A DNA stretch of 64,000 bases, taken from contig NZ_JABBNC010000030.1 in NCBI RefSeq assembly GCF_012933445.1, positions 1 to 64,000 of the forward strand. Reading direction: 5' to 3'. This document shows, one piece after another, positions 50,962-59,855 of this stretch. Source of the stretch: Actinoplanes sp. TBRC 11911 (GTDB taxonomy: Bacteria; Actinomycetota; Actinomycetes; Mycobacteriales; Micromonosporaceae). A model generated the notes under the pieces. That model was given only the letters and a program-made list of their open reading frames with translations. It had not been told where the DNA came from and searched no databases. Position numbers and translations under genes: made by a program. Within the stretch, counting starts at the first letter, position 1. Each line of letters starts with the position of its first letter.

Positions 50962-53913
50962 ATGAGTGAGGTGCGGAAATACGCACGTGCCATTCTTGGC
51001 GGCGTGGAAATCAGTCCGGTCAGCCCCGTCTTCGTGGGACGCGAAACCGAACTGGCCGAGCTCACCCGCACGATCGGGGTGGCCGACGCCGGCACGCCCC
51101 AGGCCGTCATCGTGCGGGGTGAGGCCGGCGTGGGCAAGACCCGGCTGATCGAGGAGTTGCTCCGGTCACTCTCGGGCACCGAGGCCGTCGCGGCGGTCGG
51201 CGGCTGCGTCGAGGTGGGCGGCGAGGCGCTGCCGTTCGCGCCCTTCGCCGAGGCGCTGCGGACGCTGGCCCGCCTGCTGCCGGACGAGATCCGCGAGGCG
51301 GGCAAGGGCCAGGAGGAGGTGCTCGCCCGCATCGTCCCGGACCTGAGCGAGCACGGCGCGGGCCCCGGCCGCGACGGCGACATGGCCCGGCTGTTCGAGC
51401 TCACCGCGCGGATCCTGGAACGGCTCGCGTCCCGGCGCCTGGTGGTGCTGGTGATCGAGGATCTGCACTGGGCCGACGCGTCCACCCGCAACCTGCTCGG
51501 CTACCTGCTGCGCACCCGCCGCACCGGCCGGTTGATGATCATCGCGACGTACCGGTCCGACGACGTGCACCGCCGGCATCCGCTGCTGCCGCTGCTCGCC
51601 GAGGTCGAGCGCCAGCGGTCGGTGCGCCGGCTGGAGGTCGCCCGCCTCAACCGGGTCGAGGTCACCAAGCAGCTCGCCGGCATCCTCGGTGTCATCCCGG
51701 ATCCGGCGCTGCTGAACGAGGTTTTCGAACGCTCGGACGGCAACGCTTTCTTCGTCGAGGAGCTGGCACGGTCGTACGCGGAACGCTCGGGGGGTCTGGA
51801 GGATCTGCGTGAGCTGCTGCTGATCCGGGTGGAGGCGTTGCCGCCGGACGGCCAGCACATCGTCCGGATCGCCGCGGAGAGCATCTCGACGGCCGGGTAC
51901 GCGCTGCTCAAGGCCACCGCCGACCTGCCCGAGGACCGGCTCATCGAGGGGCTGCGCAGCGCGGTGCTGGCGCGCGTGCTGGTGCCCACCCCCGACGGGT
52001 CCGGTTACGACTTCCGGCATTCGCTGATGCGCGAGGCGGTCAGCGACAGCCTGCTGCCGGGCGAGCGCTCGCTGATCAACCGCCGGTACGCCGAGGCGCT
52101 GGAGGCCGACCCCACGCTCGTACGGGCGGAGGAAGTGGCGACCCGGCTCGCCCGGCACTGGTACCACGCGCACGACAACGAGAAGGCCCTCCGGATGGGC
52201 GTCCTCGCGTCGCTCGAGGCGGAGAAACGCTACGCCTACGCCGAGCAGCTGAGCTTTCTGCACTGGGTGATGGAGCTGTGGGACCGGGTGCCCGCGACGG
52301 CCCGCGACGACCTGCCGGCGCTGAGCGAACCGGACGCGTACCCGCACGGCGAGCCCTATGTGGATGTGCTGGCCGCCGCGAGCGTGGCGGCCCGGCGCAG
52401 CGGCGAGCTGGACCGGTCGCTGCACCTGATCGACGGCGCGCTCCCGCTGCTGGCGGCGGATCCGCTGCGCGCCGCCTGGTTCTGGACCCGGCGCTCCGGG
52501 GTGACGCAGGACCTGAACCGCGGCGACGGCTGGACCGAGCTGGCCACGGCCCAGGAGCTGGTGGCCGGTTTGCCGCCCTCGGCGGTGCACGCGGACCTGC
52601 TGGTCCAGATCGCCGACTGGGGTGCGCGGCACCGGCCCGGACCGGAGAGCCGTGCCGCCGCCGAACGCGCCGTCGCCTACGCCGCCGGGATGGGCGACGA
52701 GGAGCGGGAGCTGAACGCGCGCATCACCCGCGCCTGGCTCAACTCCGAGACCGACATCGACGGCACCGGCCTGGCCGAGCTGTACGCCGTCCGGCAGCGG
52801 GCCGAGGAGCTGGGCGCGATCGGGCTGGTGGCCCGGGCCAACCACAACCTGCCGTCCATTCTGGAGGGGATGGGCCGCTCGGCCGAGGCGGTGCGGGCGG
52901 CCCGGCACGGCGTCGAGGTGTGCCGCACGCTGGGCCTGGCCGAGACCGAGTCGTGGGTGCACGCGAACATGTCGCTCTCGCTGTTCACCCTCGGGCGCTG
53001 GGCCGAGTCGGACGCGGCGCTGGACCAGGCGGCGGCGGTCGCCCAGTCGTACAAGGCGCGCGGCGTGGTGGCCGCGCGCCGGTCGCACATCCTGATGCTG
53101 CGCGGCGAGCCGGCCGCGGCGGAGACCGAGATGGCGATGGCCCGGCGGCTGCTCGCCGCCCAGGATCTGCAACCCCAGATGCTCGTGTCGCTGGCCCAGT
53201 ACACGATGGAGCTGGCCGCGCTGCGGGGCCGGCGCGACGACGCGCGGGCCGAGTTCCGGCGTGCCGACGCCGCCGGGCTGACCGCCGGGCCGGTGCGGTA
53301 CGCGCTGCCGATGCTGATCGCCGCCGCCGCGATCGAGGCGGACGCGCCGGACGCCGGCACCCCGGCGATCATCGCCGCGGTCCGCGCCGCCGCCGCGGGC
53401 CTGCCCATCGTGCTGCCGGTGAACCTGGCTCTGGCGAAACTCCTGGACGCCGAGCTCGCCCGCGCCACCGGGCACGATGACCCGGGTTCCTGGCAGGACG
53501 CCGTCGAGGCCATCTCGCGGCTGGAACACCCGTACGCGCTGACGCTCGCCCACCGGGGTTTCGCCCGCGCCCTGCTCGACACCCAGCGGCGCCGGGGCGA
53601 GGCGGCCGAGCAGCTCGCGGCGGCCGGCCGGATAGCGGACCGGCTCGGGGCGCGGATCCTGAGCCGCGACATCGAGGCGCTGGCCCGCCGGGCCGGGGTC
53701 GCCGAAGCGCCGGCGTCGCTCGGCCTGACCCCGCGCGAGTCGACGGTGCTGCGGCTGATCGCGTCCGGCTACAGCAACCGGCGCATCGCCGAGGAGCTGT
53801 TCATCTCGGAGAAGACCGCGGGCACCCACGTCTCGCACATCCTGGCCAAGCTCGGCGCGTCCGGCCGCACCGAGGCGGCGGCCATCGCGCACCGCATGGG
53901 CGTGCTCACCTAG
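50962..53913 (+). CDS. LAL-family LuxR transcriptional regulator
   Basis: A 983-residue large ATP-binding LuxR regulator. An N-terminal AAA/NACHT-like module (FVGRETELAELTRTIG, Walker A GEAGVGKTRLIEE, Walker B RLVVLVIEDLHWAD) is followed by a long helical sensor region and a C-terminal LuxR helix-turn-helix (LTPRESTVLRLIASGYSNRR then IAEELFISEKTAGTHVSHIL). ATG 50962 is used; GTG 51004 is also possible and neither has a strong ribosome-binding site. A dyad-like ACCCGGGTGCCGCCCGGGT at 50903-50921 lies in the shared promoter. LAL proteins often activate neighbouring metabolite genes, here probably the ATP-grasp-MFS operon. Confidence 0.9.
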   Translation: MSEVRKYARAILGGVEISPVSPVFVGRETELAELTRTIGVADAGTPQAVIVRGEAGVGKTRLIEELLRSLSGTEAVAAVGGCVEVGGEALPFAPFAEALRTLARLLPDEIREAGKGQEEVLARIVPDLSEHGAGPGRDGDMARLFELTARILERLASRRLVVLVIEDLHWADASTRNLLGYLLRTRRTGRLMIIATYRSDDVHRRHPLLPLLAEVERQRSVRRLEVARLNRVEVTKQLAGILGVIPDPALLNEVFERSDGNAFFVEELARSYAERSGGLEDLRELLLIRVEALPPDGQHIVRIAAESISTAGYALLKATADLPEDRLIEGLRSAVLARVLVPTPDGSGYDFRHSLMREAVSDSLLPGERSLINRRYAEALEADPTLVRAEEVATRLARHWYHAHDNEKALRMGVLASLEAEKRYAYAEQLSFLHWVMELWDRVPATARDDLPALSEPDAYPHGEPYVDVLAAASVAARRSGELDRSLHLIDGALPLLAADPLRAAWFWTRRSGVTQDLNRGDGWTELATAQELVAGLPPSAVHADLLVQIADWGARHRPGPESRAAAERAVAYAAGMGDEERELNARITRAWLNSETDIDGTGLAELYAVRQRAEELGAIGLVARANHNLPSILEGMGRSAEAVRAARHGVEVCRTLGLAETESWVHANMSLSLFTLGRWAESDAALDQAAAVAQSYKARGVVAARRSHILMLRGEPAAAETEMAMARRLLAAQDLQPQMLVSLAQYTMELAALRGRRDDARAEFRRADAAGLTAGPVRYALPMLIAAAAIEADAPDAGTPAIIAAVRAAAAGLPIVLPVNLALAKLLDAELARATGHDDPGSWQDAVEAISRLEHPYALTLAHRGFARALLDTQRRRGEAAEQLAAAGRIADRLGARILSRDIEALARRAGVAEAPASLGLTPRESTVLRLIASGYSNRRIAEELFISEKTAGTHVSHILAKLGASGRTEAAAIAHRMGVLT

Positions 53914-54145
53914 GCGGGAACGTCACGCTCCCGAACGGGATCGACTTGTAGGTGCAGGTCACCCCGAGCCCGGCGAGCACCGCCGCGGCGCCCCACAGCC
54001 ACGCGCCGCCGGCGGCCGCCGTCACCACGATCACCGCCTGCACCGCGGCTATCAGGGACAGCACCGCGCCGATCTGATACGAACTCCGTCGGAAACGGCG
54101 GGGAACCGCCGCGGTCTGGGGGTCACGCACGCGCTCCGCGGTCAC
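53906..54145 (-). CDS. Small two-helix membrane protein
   Basis: About 79 residues from GTG 54145, five bases after GGAGG (a GTG at 54151 would be too close to it). An Arg-rich N-terminus (PRRFRRSSY) is followed by helices IGAVLSLIAAVQAVIVVTAA and WLWGAAAVLAGLGVTCT. No family is recognised. Its 3' end overlaps the LAL gene by eight bases, and it diverges from the GGDEF-EAL gene. Confidence 0.6.
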   Translation of the reverse strand: MTAERVRDPQTAAVPRRFRRSSYQIGAVLSLIAAVQAVIVVTAAAGGAWLWGAAAVLAGLGVTCTYKSIPFGSVTFPPR

Positions 54146-54250
54146 ATGCACCTCCGGCGATCTTCGGAACCGTCCGGAGATTACTGCATCCGATCTTGCG
54201 CGGTCTATGGTCAGACCTCAGCTTCCGAGCATGTGGGCCGATGTACATGT

Positions 54251-56452
54251 GTGGGGAAGGTGCAGGTCTGGCGCTGGTGGCTCGCGGCCGGAGTGCTCGC
54301 GATCACCGCCTACTACCTCATGCCCGAGGGCAGCACGGCAGGCACGCTGATCTACAGCGGTATCGGCCTGGCCAGCGGCCTCGCCATCCTCGTCGCGGTC
54401 CGCCGGTACCGGCTGCCGAGGCCGGGCATGTGGTATTGGATCGCGGCCGGCATGTTCGCCAACACCATCGGCGACATCCTCTACGACCACTACAAGTACG
54501 TGCTGGACAAGGAGGCCTACCCGTCGTTCGCGGACGTGTTCTACCTGGCCTCCTACCCGTGCACGCTGATCGGCCTGCTGCTGCTCGTGCGCGGCCGCCG
54601 CGGCAAGATGGCCGAGCTCGTCGACGCCGCGATCGTGGCGACCGGGCTGAGCCTGGTGTTCTGGGTGTTCGTGCTGCACCCGATGGCCGCCGCGACCGCG
54701 GCCACGCTCACCGGCGTGATCAGCACCGCCTACCCGGCCATCGACGTCCTGCTGCTCGCCCTGCTGGCCCGGCTGTTCACCGACGCCGCCAAACGCACCC
54801 CCAGCACCCTCCTGATCGGCCTCGCCACCGCGCTGCTGCTGGCCGCCGACATCGGCTTCTCGCTGCTGACGCTGCACGCCGGGACCGACCCGCGCCCGCT
54901 CGACGCGCTGTTCCAGCTGTCCTACCTGTGCTGGGCCGCCGCCGCCCTGCACCCCTCGCCCGCCGCCCCGGCCGAGGACGAGGAGGCCAACGGCGTCGGC
55001 CGGGGCCGGCTCGCCCTGTTCGGCGCCTGCTCGCTGCTCGCCCCGGTGCTGCTGTTCGTGCCCCAGGTCGGCATGGACGGCCTCGACCGGTCCGTCGTCG
55101 CGGTCGGTTCGGCGGTGCTGTTCCTGCTGGTCATCGCCCGGATGGCCGGGTTCGCGAGCTTGCTTCGCCGGCAGTCCGCGACGATGCGCCGGGCGGCGCT
55201 GCAGGACGACCTGACCGGGCTGGCCAACCGCCGCCGCTTCGACCTGGACCTGCTCGACGCGCTCGCGCACGGCCCGGTGCACGTGGTGTTCCTCGGGCTG
55301 AACGGCTTCAAGAACGTCAACGACGAGCTGGGCCGGCCGGTCGGCGACCGGGTGCTGCGCCTGATGGCCGGGCGCCTGCAGCGCGTCGCCCCGGCGGACT
55401 CGCTGGTGGCCCGGCTGGGCGGCGACGAGTTCGCGGTGCTGTTCCCGGAGGCGCAGGCCGGGCGGCGGCCCGCCGAGCTGGTCGCCGCGCTGCGCGAGCC
55501 GGTGCTGGCCGGCGGTCACGAGTTGCTCGTCGGGGTGGCCGCCGGGGTGGCGGAGAGCGCCGGGGACCAGACCGATCCGGTGGAGATGGTGCGGCGGGCG
55601 GAGGCGGCGATGCACGCCGCGAAACAGACCGGAGAGCCCGTACGCCGGTGGACCGCGGCCCTGGACGAACGCGCCGGCGAGCGGGCCCGGATGGGCGCGG
55701 AACTGCAGGCCGGACTCGCCGACGACCAGTTCCGGGTGGTGTACCAGCCGATCGTGGACGTGCCGTCCGGGCGGGTCGCCGCGGTGGAGGCGCTGGTCCG
55801 CTGGCAGCATCCGGAGCGCGGCCTGGTCCCGCCGATGGTCTTCATCCCGGTCGCCGAGCAGAACGGGCTGATCGTCGAGCTGGGCGAGTGGATCCTGCGG
55901 ACCGCGTGCGCGCGGCTCGCCCGGTGGCGCGCCGGGCTGGGCGACGAGGCACCGGGCAAGGTCAGCGTGAACGTGTCGGCGCGGCAGCTGTCCCGGCCGG
56001 GCTTCGCGGACACGGTCGCGGCCGCGCTCGCCGACTCCGGGGTGCCCGCGCACTGCCTGGCCGTGGAGGTCACCGAGACGGCGGTGTTCGAGGGCGGGCA
56101 GGCGGTCACCGCGCTGCACGAGTTGCGGGCCCTGGGCGTACGGATCGCTCTCGATGACTTCGGCACCGGGCACTCGTCGCTCGGGCTGCTACAGACCGTG
56201 CCGGTGGACATCCTCAAGGTCGACAAGTCGTTCGTCGACCGGATCACCGAGGCGGGCCGGCACGCCGTCATCGCCGAGGCGCTCATCCAGGTGAGCGCGG
56301 GCCTCGGCCTGGACGCGGTGGCGGAGGGCGTGGAGACGGCCGCGCAGGCGGAGGCGCTGTCCCGCCGCGGCTACCGGCTTCTGCAGGGCTACCACTTCGG
56401 CCGCCCGGTCGCCGACCCGGACTTCGCGCTGGTCCGCGCCGCCGCCAGCTGA
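54251..56452 (+). CDS. Membrane-anchored GGDEF-EAL bifunctional cyclic-di-GMP protein
   Basis: About 733 residues. Eight or nine N-terminal helices (WRWWLAAGVLAITAYYLMPE to VVAVGSAVLFLLVIARMAG) form an integral sensor. The GGDEF domain keeps the active motif ARLGGDEFAVLF but has PADS where the inhibitory RxxD site would be. The EAL domain keeps VEALVRWQHPERG, VNVSARQL, EVTETAVF, DDFGTGHSSLGLL and EGVET, so a working phosphodiesterase is plausible. Both domains may be active, with direction set by the membrane part. GTG 54251 is chosen; GTG 54260 or the upstream ATG 54146 are alternatives. Confidence 0.88.
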   Translation: MGKVQVWRWWLAAGVLAITAYYLMPEGSTAGTLIYSGIGLASGLAILVAVRRYRLPRPGMWYWIAAGMFANTIGDILYDHYKYVLDKEAYPSFADVFYLASYPCTLIGLLLLVRGRRGKMAELVDAAIVATGLSLVFWVFVLHPMAAATAATLTGVISTAYPAIDVLLLALLARLFTDAAKRTPSTLLIGLATALLLAADIGFSLLTLHAGTDPRPLDALFQLSYLCWAAAALHPSPAAPAEDEEANGVGRGRLALFGACSLLAPVLLFVPQVGMDGLDRSVVAVGSAVLFLLVIARMAGFASLLRRQSATMRRAALQDDLTGLANRRRFDLDLLDALAHGPVHVVFLGLNGFKNVNDELGRPVGDRVLRLMAGRLQRVAPADSLVARLGGDEFAVLFPEAQAGRRPAELVAALREPVLAGGHELLVGVAAGVAESAGDQTDPVEMVRRAEAAMHAAKQTGEPVRRWTAALDERAGERARMGAELQAGLADDQFRVVYQPIVDVPSGRVAAVEALVRWQHPERGLVPPMVFIPVAEQNGLIVELGEWILRTACARLARWRAGLGDEAPGKVSVNVSARQLSRPGFADTVAAALADSGVPAHCLAVEVTETAVFEGGQAVTALHELRALGVRIALDDFGTGHSSLGLLQTVPVDILKVDKSFVDRITEAGRHAVIAEALIQVSAGLGLDAVAEGVETAAQAEALSRRGYRLLQGYHFGRPVADPDFALVRAAAS

Positions 56453-56493
56453 CCCCGGCATCCCGCGAGCGCGATGAGCGCTCTGCCCAGCGG

Positions 56494-57105
56494 CTATCTG
56501 TCCGCCGAATAGAAGACGACTCCGCCGAAGTGGCCGGCGCCGCGGCCGGTCTCGGCGACGCCGTTCAGGCCCGCGTCGTGCAGCGCGCCCAGGATCTCGT
56601 CGCGCGCGCTGCCGTGCCGGCCCCTTCCCCGGCCGGGCATGTGGACGAGGTCGGCGACGTGCAGCTGCCCGCCCGGGCGCAGCACCCGCTTCACCTCGAG
56701 CAGCGCCCGGGCCCGCTCGTCGTCGCCGAGGTGGTGCAGCATCAGCGACGAGAGCACGCGGTCGAACGACTCGTCCGGCAGGGGCAGGGCACCGGCGTAC
56801 GCGCGCTGGTAGGTGATCGGCAGTTTCCTGCGCGCGGCCTTGCGCCGTGCTCTCTTGAGAGCGCCCTGGTCCGGATCGATGCCGGTCGCGTCGACGGCCG
56901 GTCCGCGGCGGGCGAGCGCCGTCAGGACGTTGCCGGTGCCGCAGCCGATCTCCAGCACCCGCTGCCCGGCACGCAGGTCGGCCCGGTCGAGCAGCTGCTC
57001 GTGGATGCGTCCGACGCGGGTGATCCGGGTGAACGGGTCGTAGAGGGGCAGCAGCCACGTGCGTCCCATCGGCGGTAGGTACGGCTGCTCGGTCTGTTGT
57101 GTCAT
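56494..57105 (-). CDS. Class I SAM-dependent methyltransferase
   Basis: A 203-residue Rossmann methyltransferase: VLEIGCGTGNVLTALARRG (SAM-binding, near residue 49), GIDPDQGALKRARR, and DESFDRVLSSLMLHHLGDDE then LEVKRVLRPGGQLHVAD. It acts on a small molecule or lipid; the substrate is not predictable. ATG 57105 follows GGGAGCG. It diverges from an AraC-type regulator 50 bp away, whose target it may be. Confidence 0.85.
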   Translation of the reverse strand: MTQQTEQPYLPPMGRTWLLPLYDPFTRITRVGRIHEQLLDRADLRAGQRVLEIGCGTGNVLTALARRGPAVDATGIDPDQGALKRARRKAARRKLPITYQRAYAGALPLPDESFDRVLSSLMLHHLGDDERARALLEVKRVLRPGGQLHVADLVHMPGRGRGRHGSARDEILGALHDAGLNGVAETGRGAGHFGGVVFYSADR

Positions 57106-57155
57106 GATGCGCTCCCGCTGTCGATCGGACGAAATTTGGTCGTACGCTCAGCCTC

Positions 57156-58079
57156 ATGCGGACACCGCACGGGGGCAACGACGGATTTGTGGGCGCGATA
57201 CGACAATCTGTGGTTCGCGGTGCGGAGGTGCCGGTGGTCTCGTTCGGCCTTTCGCCCGGCGTCGCCCCGGTCGCGACCGGCCGCCTGCCGTTCGCGTCGC
57301 CGCCGCACGGGGCGCACGCGCACGACTTCCTCGTGTTGTGCTACGCCCGGCGCGCCGCCGGGACGGTGCTGATCGACGGGCGGACCTGGACGGTGGCCGA
57401 CGGCGACCTGTTCGTCCTCGCGCCCGGGCAGGTGATCTCGTTCATCGCCACCGATCAGTTCGTGACCGACGGGTGGGTGGTGTGGTTCCCGGCCGATGCG
57501 GTGCGGTCCGGGGCGTATTCGTCGTGGCGTACGCACCCGTTGTTGTTCCCGTTCGCGCGCGGGGCCGACCGGGCGCAGCGGCTGCGCGTGCCGGCGTCCG
57601 CCGTGCTGGACGCCCGGTTCGCCGCGCTCGACGCCGAGTTGCAGGGCCGCCGCGACGGTTACCGCGAGGCCGCGCTCGCCCACCTGACGCTGCTGCTGGT
57701 GGACGTCGCGCGGCTCTCGACGGACGTGGCCGGCCAGTTACGCTCGGCCGACGAGCCGCTGCTCGCCGCCGTGTTCGACGTCATCGAACAGCGCTATCAC
57801 GAGCCCATCTCGCTGTCCGATGTGGCCGTCTCGCTGGCACTGACGCCCGGGCATCTCACCACTTTCGTACGCCGCCGCACCGGGCGCACGGTGCAGCAGT
57901 GGCTGGCACAGCGCCGGATGCAGGAGGCACGCGCCCTGCTGACCGACACGGATCTGACGGTGGCGGCGATCAGCCGGCGAGTCGGCTACCCGGACGTGAG
58001 TTACTTCATCCGGCGCTTCCGATCCGACCACGAGATGACGCCGGCGCGGTGGCGCGCGGCGGCCGCCTCACGACCGTAG
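57156..58079 (+). CDS. AraC family transcriptional regulator
   Basis: A 307-residue AraC protein with an N-terminal cupin effector domain (HAHDFLVLCYARRAAGTVLI, DGDLFVLAPGQVISFI) and a C-terminal domain (ISLSDVAVSLALTPGHLTTF and AAISRRVGYPDVSYFIRRF). It probably controls the divergent methyltransferase. Its 3' end overlaps the convergent haloperoxidase-like gene by 12 bp. Confidence 0.88.
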   Translation: MRTPHGGNDGFVGAIRQSVVRGAEVPVVSFGLSPGVAPVATGRLPFASPPHGAHAHDFLVLCYARRAAGTVLIDGRTWTVADGDLFVLAPGQVISFIATDQFVTDGWVVWFPADAVRSGAYSSWRTHPLLFPFARGADRAQRLRVPASAVLDARFAALDAELQGRRDGYREAALAHLTLLLVDVARLSTDVAGQLRSADEPLLAAVFDVIEQRYHEPISLSDVAVSLALTPGHLTTFVRRRTGRTVQQWLAQRRMQEARALLTDTDLTVAAISRRVGYPDVSYFIRRFRSDHEMTPARWRAAAASRP

Positions 58080-58892
58080 CCACTCCAGCAGGTCCCGGTT
58101 GATGACCTCGTGCTGCGTGGTGATCATGCCGTGCGGGTACCCCTGGTACGACTTGAGCGTGGCGTTCCGCACCAGCTTGGCGGTCAGCGGACCGGCGTCG
58201 TGGAACGGCACGACCTGGTCGTTGTCGCCGTGCATCACCAGCGTCGGCACGGTGATCTTCTGCAGGTCACCGGTGAAGTCGGTCTGCGAGAAGGCCACGA
58301 TGCTGTCGTACGCCGCCTTCGCGCCGCCCATCATGCCCTGCCGCCACCAGTTCTCGATGAGGGCCTCCTGCGGTTCGACGCCGGGCACGTTGAAGCCGTA
58401 GAACGGGCCGGAGGCGATGTCTCGGTAGAAGCCGGAGCGGTTGGCGGCCAGCTTCGCCTGGAAGTCGTCGAAGACCTCCTTGGGCGTACCCTCCGGGTTG
58501 GCCTCGCTCTTCACCATGATCGGCGGAACCGCGCTGATCAGCACCGCCCGCGCCACCCGGCTCTCGCCGTGCCGCCCCAGGTATCGGGCCACCTCGCCGC
58601 CGCCGGTGGAGTGCCCGACGTGGATCGCGTCGTGCAGGTCGAGATGGTTGACCACGGCGGCCAGGTCGTCCGCGTAGTGGTCCATGTCGTGGCCGTCGGC
58701 GACCTGCTCGGACCGCCCGTGGCCGCGGCGGTCGACGCCGATGACGCGGTACCCGTGGTTCAGGAAGAACATCATCTGCGGATCCCAGTCGTCAGATGAC
58801 AGCGGCCAGCCGTGGCTGAACACGATGGGCTGCCCCGACCCCCAGTCCTTGTAGTAGATCTGGGTGCCGTCATTCGAGTTGATGAAAGGCAC
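58068..58892 (-). CDS. Alpha/beta hydrolase of the cofactor-free haloperoxidase type
   Basis: A 274-residue alpha/beta hydrolase matching non-heme chloroperoxidases and arylesterases: FSHGWPLSSDDWDPQM, VDRRGHGRSEQ, nucleophile elbow GHSTGGGE (Ser near residue 95), Asp in VMHGDNDQVVP and His in YPHGMITTQH. Such proteins hydrolyse esters and can form peracids with acetate. ATG 58892 follows GGGGGAG by about seven bases. Its leader holds a perfect palindrome and a longer inverted repeat touching the ribosome-binding site. Confidence 0.9.
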   Translation of the reverse strand: MPFINSNDGTQIYYKDWGSGQPIVFSHGWPLSSDDWDPQMMFFLNHGYRVIGVDRRGHGRSEQVADGHDMDHYADDLAAVVNHLDLHDAIHVGHSTGGGEVARYLGRHGESRVARAVLISAVPPIMVKSEANPEGTPKEVFDDFQAKLAANRSGFYRDIASGPFYGFNVPGVEPQEALIENWWRQGMMGGAKAAYDSIVAFSQTDFTGDLQKITVPTLVMHGDNDQVVPFHDAGPLTAKLVRNATLKSYQGYPHGMITTQHEVINRDLLEWLRS

Positions 58893-58898
58893 TGCTCC

Positions 58899-58958
58899 CC
58901 CTTGAAGACGTGAGCGTCCGGACGCTCTCCGTTACGTCATGTCCCCAGCCTTCAAGGG
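58899..58958. promoter_or_regulatory. Nested inverted repeats in the haloperoxidase-like gene leader
   Basis: An inner perfect 16-bp palindrome GAGCGTCCGGACGCTC (58912-58927) lies within an outer pair CCCTTGAAG (58899-58907) / CTTCAAGGG (58950-58958). In the transcript (minus strand) the outer pair would close a structure ending at the GGGGGAG ribosome-binding site. It could be an operator, an RNA switch or both. Confidence 0.45.
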
Positions 58959-59056
58959 ACTGCCTGATCCGGCAAGACACGAGCGACTCAATGATTAGCT
59001 AGATCGGCTCAAACCCACCTCGTCGGGCAGATGCCGGACGAGGCGGTGCGGCCTGG

Positions 59057-59737
59057 TCATCGTCCCGGGCTGAGGCGGCTCTCCCAGACCGGCTGCCGCG
59101 GCTCGTCGTTGTGCACGATGAAGTCGGCGTGATCGGTCGGGCGGGCCCTCGCGAAGTAGAGCTGCTGCGCGGGGAGGTAACGCTCCCGCCAGCGTCGCTC
59201 GACGTCGGCCCGGGACGACACCCTGCGCTCCCGGGTCACCGCGCGAGCCACCGTCTTCTCGGGGGTGGTCGACACGAAGACGCGCAGATCCCACCGATCG
59301 ATCAGTTCCGGGCGCATGAGGAAGACACCGTCGAAGACCAGCACGGCGCCGGCGGGTGCGGTCGTGACCGGCGGCGACACCACGCTGTCCGTGGTGCGGT
59401 CGTAGACCGCGTGCCGGAAGCGGCGATCCCCGCCCGGACCGAGCGGATCGAGCAGTACCCGGTTCAGCGCGTGGTAGTCGTGGGCGTCGAAGTAGCAGCC
59501 CTCGGCCGAGTACTCGCCGCGCCGGTAGCGCCGAGCTCGGGGAAAGAGGAAGTCGTCGATCGACGCCCGGATGACGTCTCGGCCCCGCGCGCTTAGGACG
59601 GCGGCCAGCTCATCGGCGAGCGTGGTCTTGCCCGCGGCCGGCGGCCCATCGACCGCGACCCGCGCCGGGTGGCCGAGCGCGACCGCATCGGCCAGTCCGC
59701 CGAGCAGCTCGTCGCGCGTGCCTCCCACGACGCTCAT
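59057..59737 (-). CDS. Uridine kinase-like P-loop kinase
   Basis: A 226-residue P-loop protein: Walker A DGPPAAGKTTLADELAAVL near residue 29, an ASIDDFLFPRARRYRRGEYS substrate-region motif (the DDF-type aspartates of the uridine kinase/PRK family), DGVFLMRPELIDRWDLRVFV and an R-rich lid (TRERRVSSRADVERRW). It likely phosphorylates a nucleoside or similar alcohol. The ATG overlaps the stop of a very small upstream frame. Confidence 0.85.
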   Translation of the reverse strand: MSVVGGTRDELLGGLADAVALGHPARVAVDGPPAAGKTTLADELAAVLSARGRDVIRASIDDFLFPRARRYRRGEYSAEGCYFDAHDYHALNRVLLDPLGPGGDRRFRHAVYDRTTDSVVSPPVTTAPAGAVLVFDGVFLMRPELIDRWDLRVFVSTTPEKTVARAVTRERRVSSRADVERRWRERYLPAQQLYFARARPTDHADFIVHNDEPRQPVWESRLSPGR

Positions 59738-59799
59738 CGGCTCGCTGCGAAGTGCTCACGCAGCTTGTCCGCGTACGGCAGGCGCTCCTCGTTGAACAC
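59734..59799 (-). CDS. Very small ORF coupled to the kinase gene
   Basis: A GTG at 59799 opens a 21-codon frame (VFNEERLPYADKLREHF...) whose TGA overlaps the kinase ATG by the ATGA arrangement. It begins after the phosphoesterase terminator with a GGTGGGCGG upstream. Either it is a short coupled leader peptide, or the last codons of a deleted gene. The frame stays open further upstream, so the start is uncertain. Confidence 0.3.
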   Translation of the reverse strand: MFNEERLPYADKLREHFAASR

Positions 59800-59812
59800 C
59801 CGCCCACCGTAT

Positions 59813-59843
59813 CCCGTCTCCGGCGGCTCGCCCCGGAGACGGG
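59813..59843 (-). terminator. Terminator after the phosphoesterase gene
   Basis: A perfect 11-bp stem CCCGTCTCCGG (59813-59823) / CCGGAGACGGG (59833-59843) with a 9-nt loop begins 13 bp past the stop at 59856. Confidence 0.65.
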
Positions 59844-59855
59844 AACGGCGGTGCG

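Noticed and set aside
51166..53892. 908-codon minus-strand frame
   Set aside because: It is the antisense shadow of the LAL regulator, with Arg/Gly/His-rich low-information sequence.
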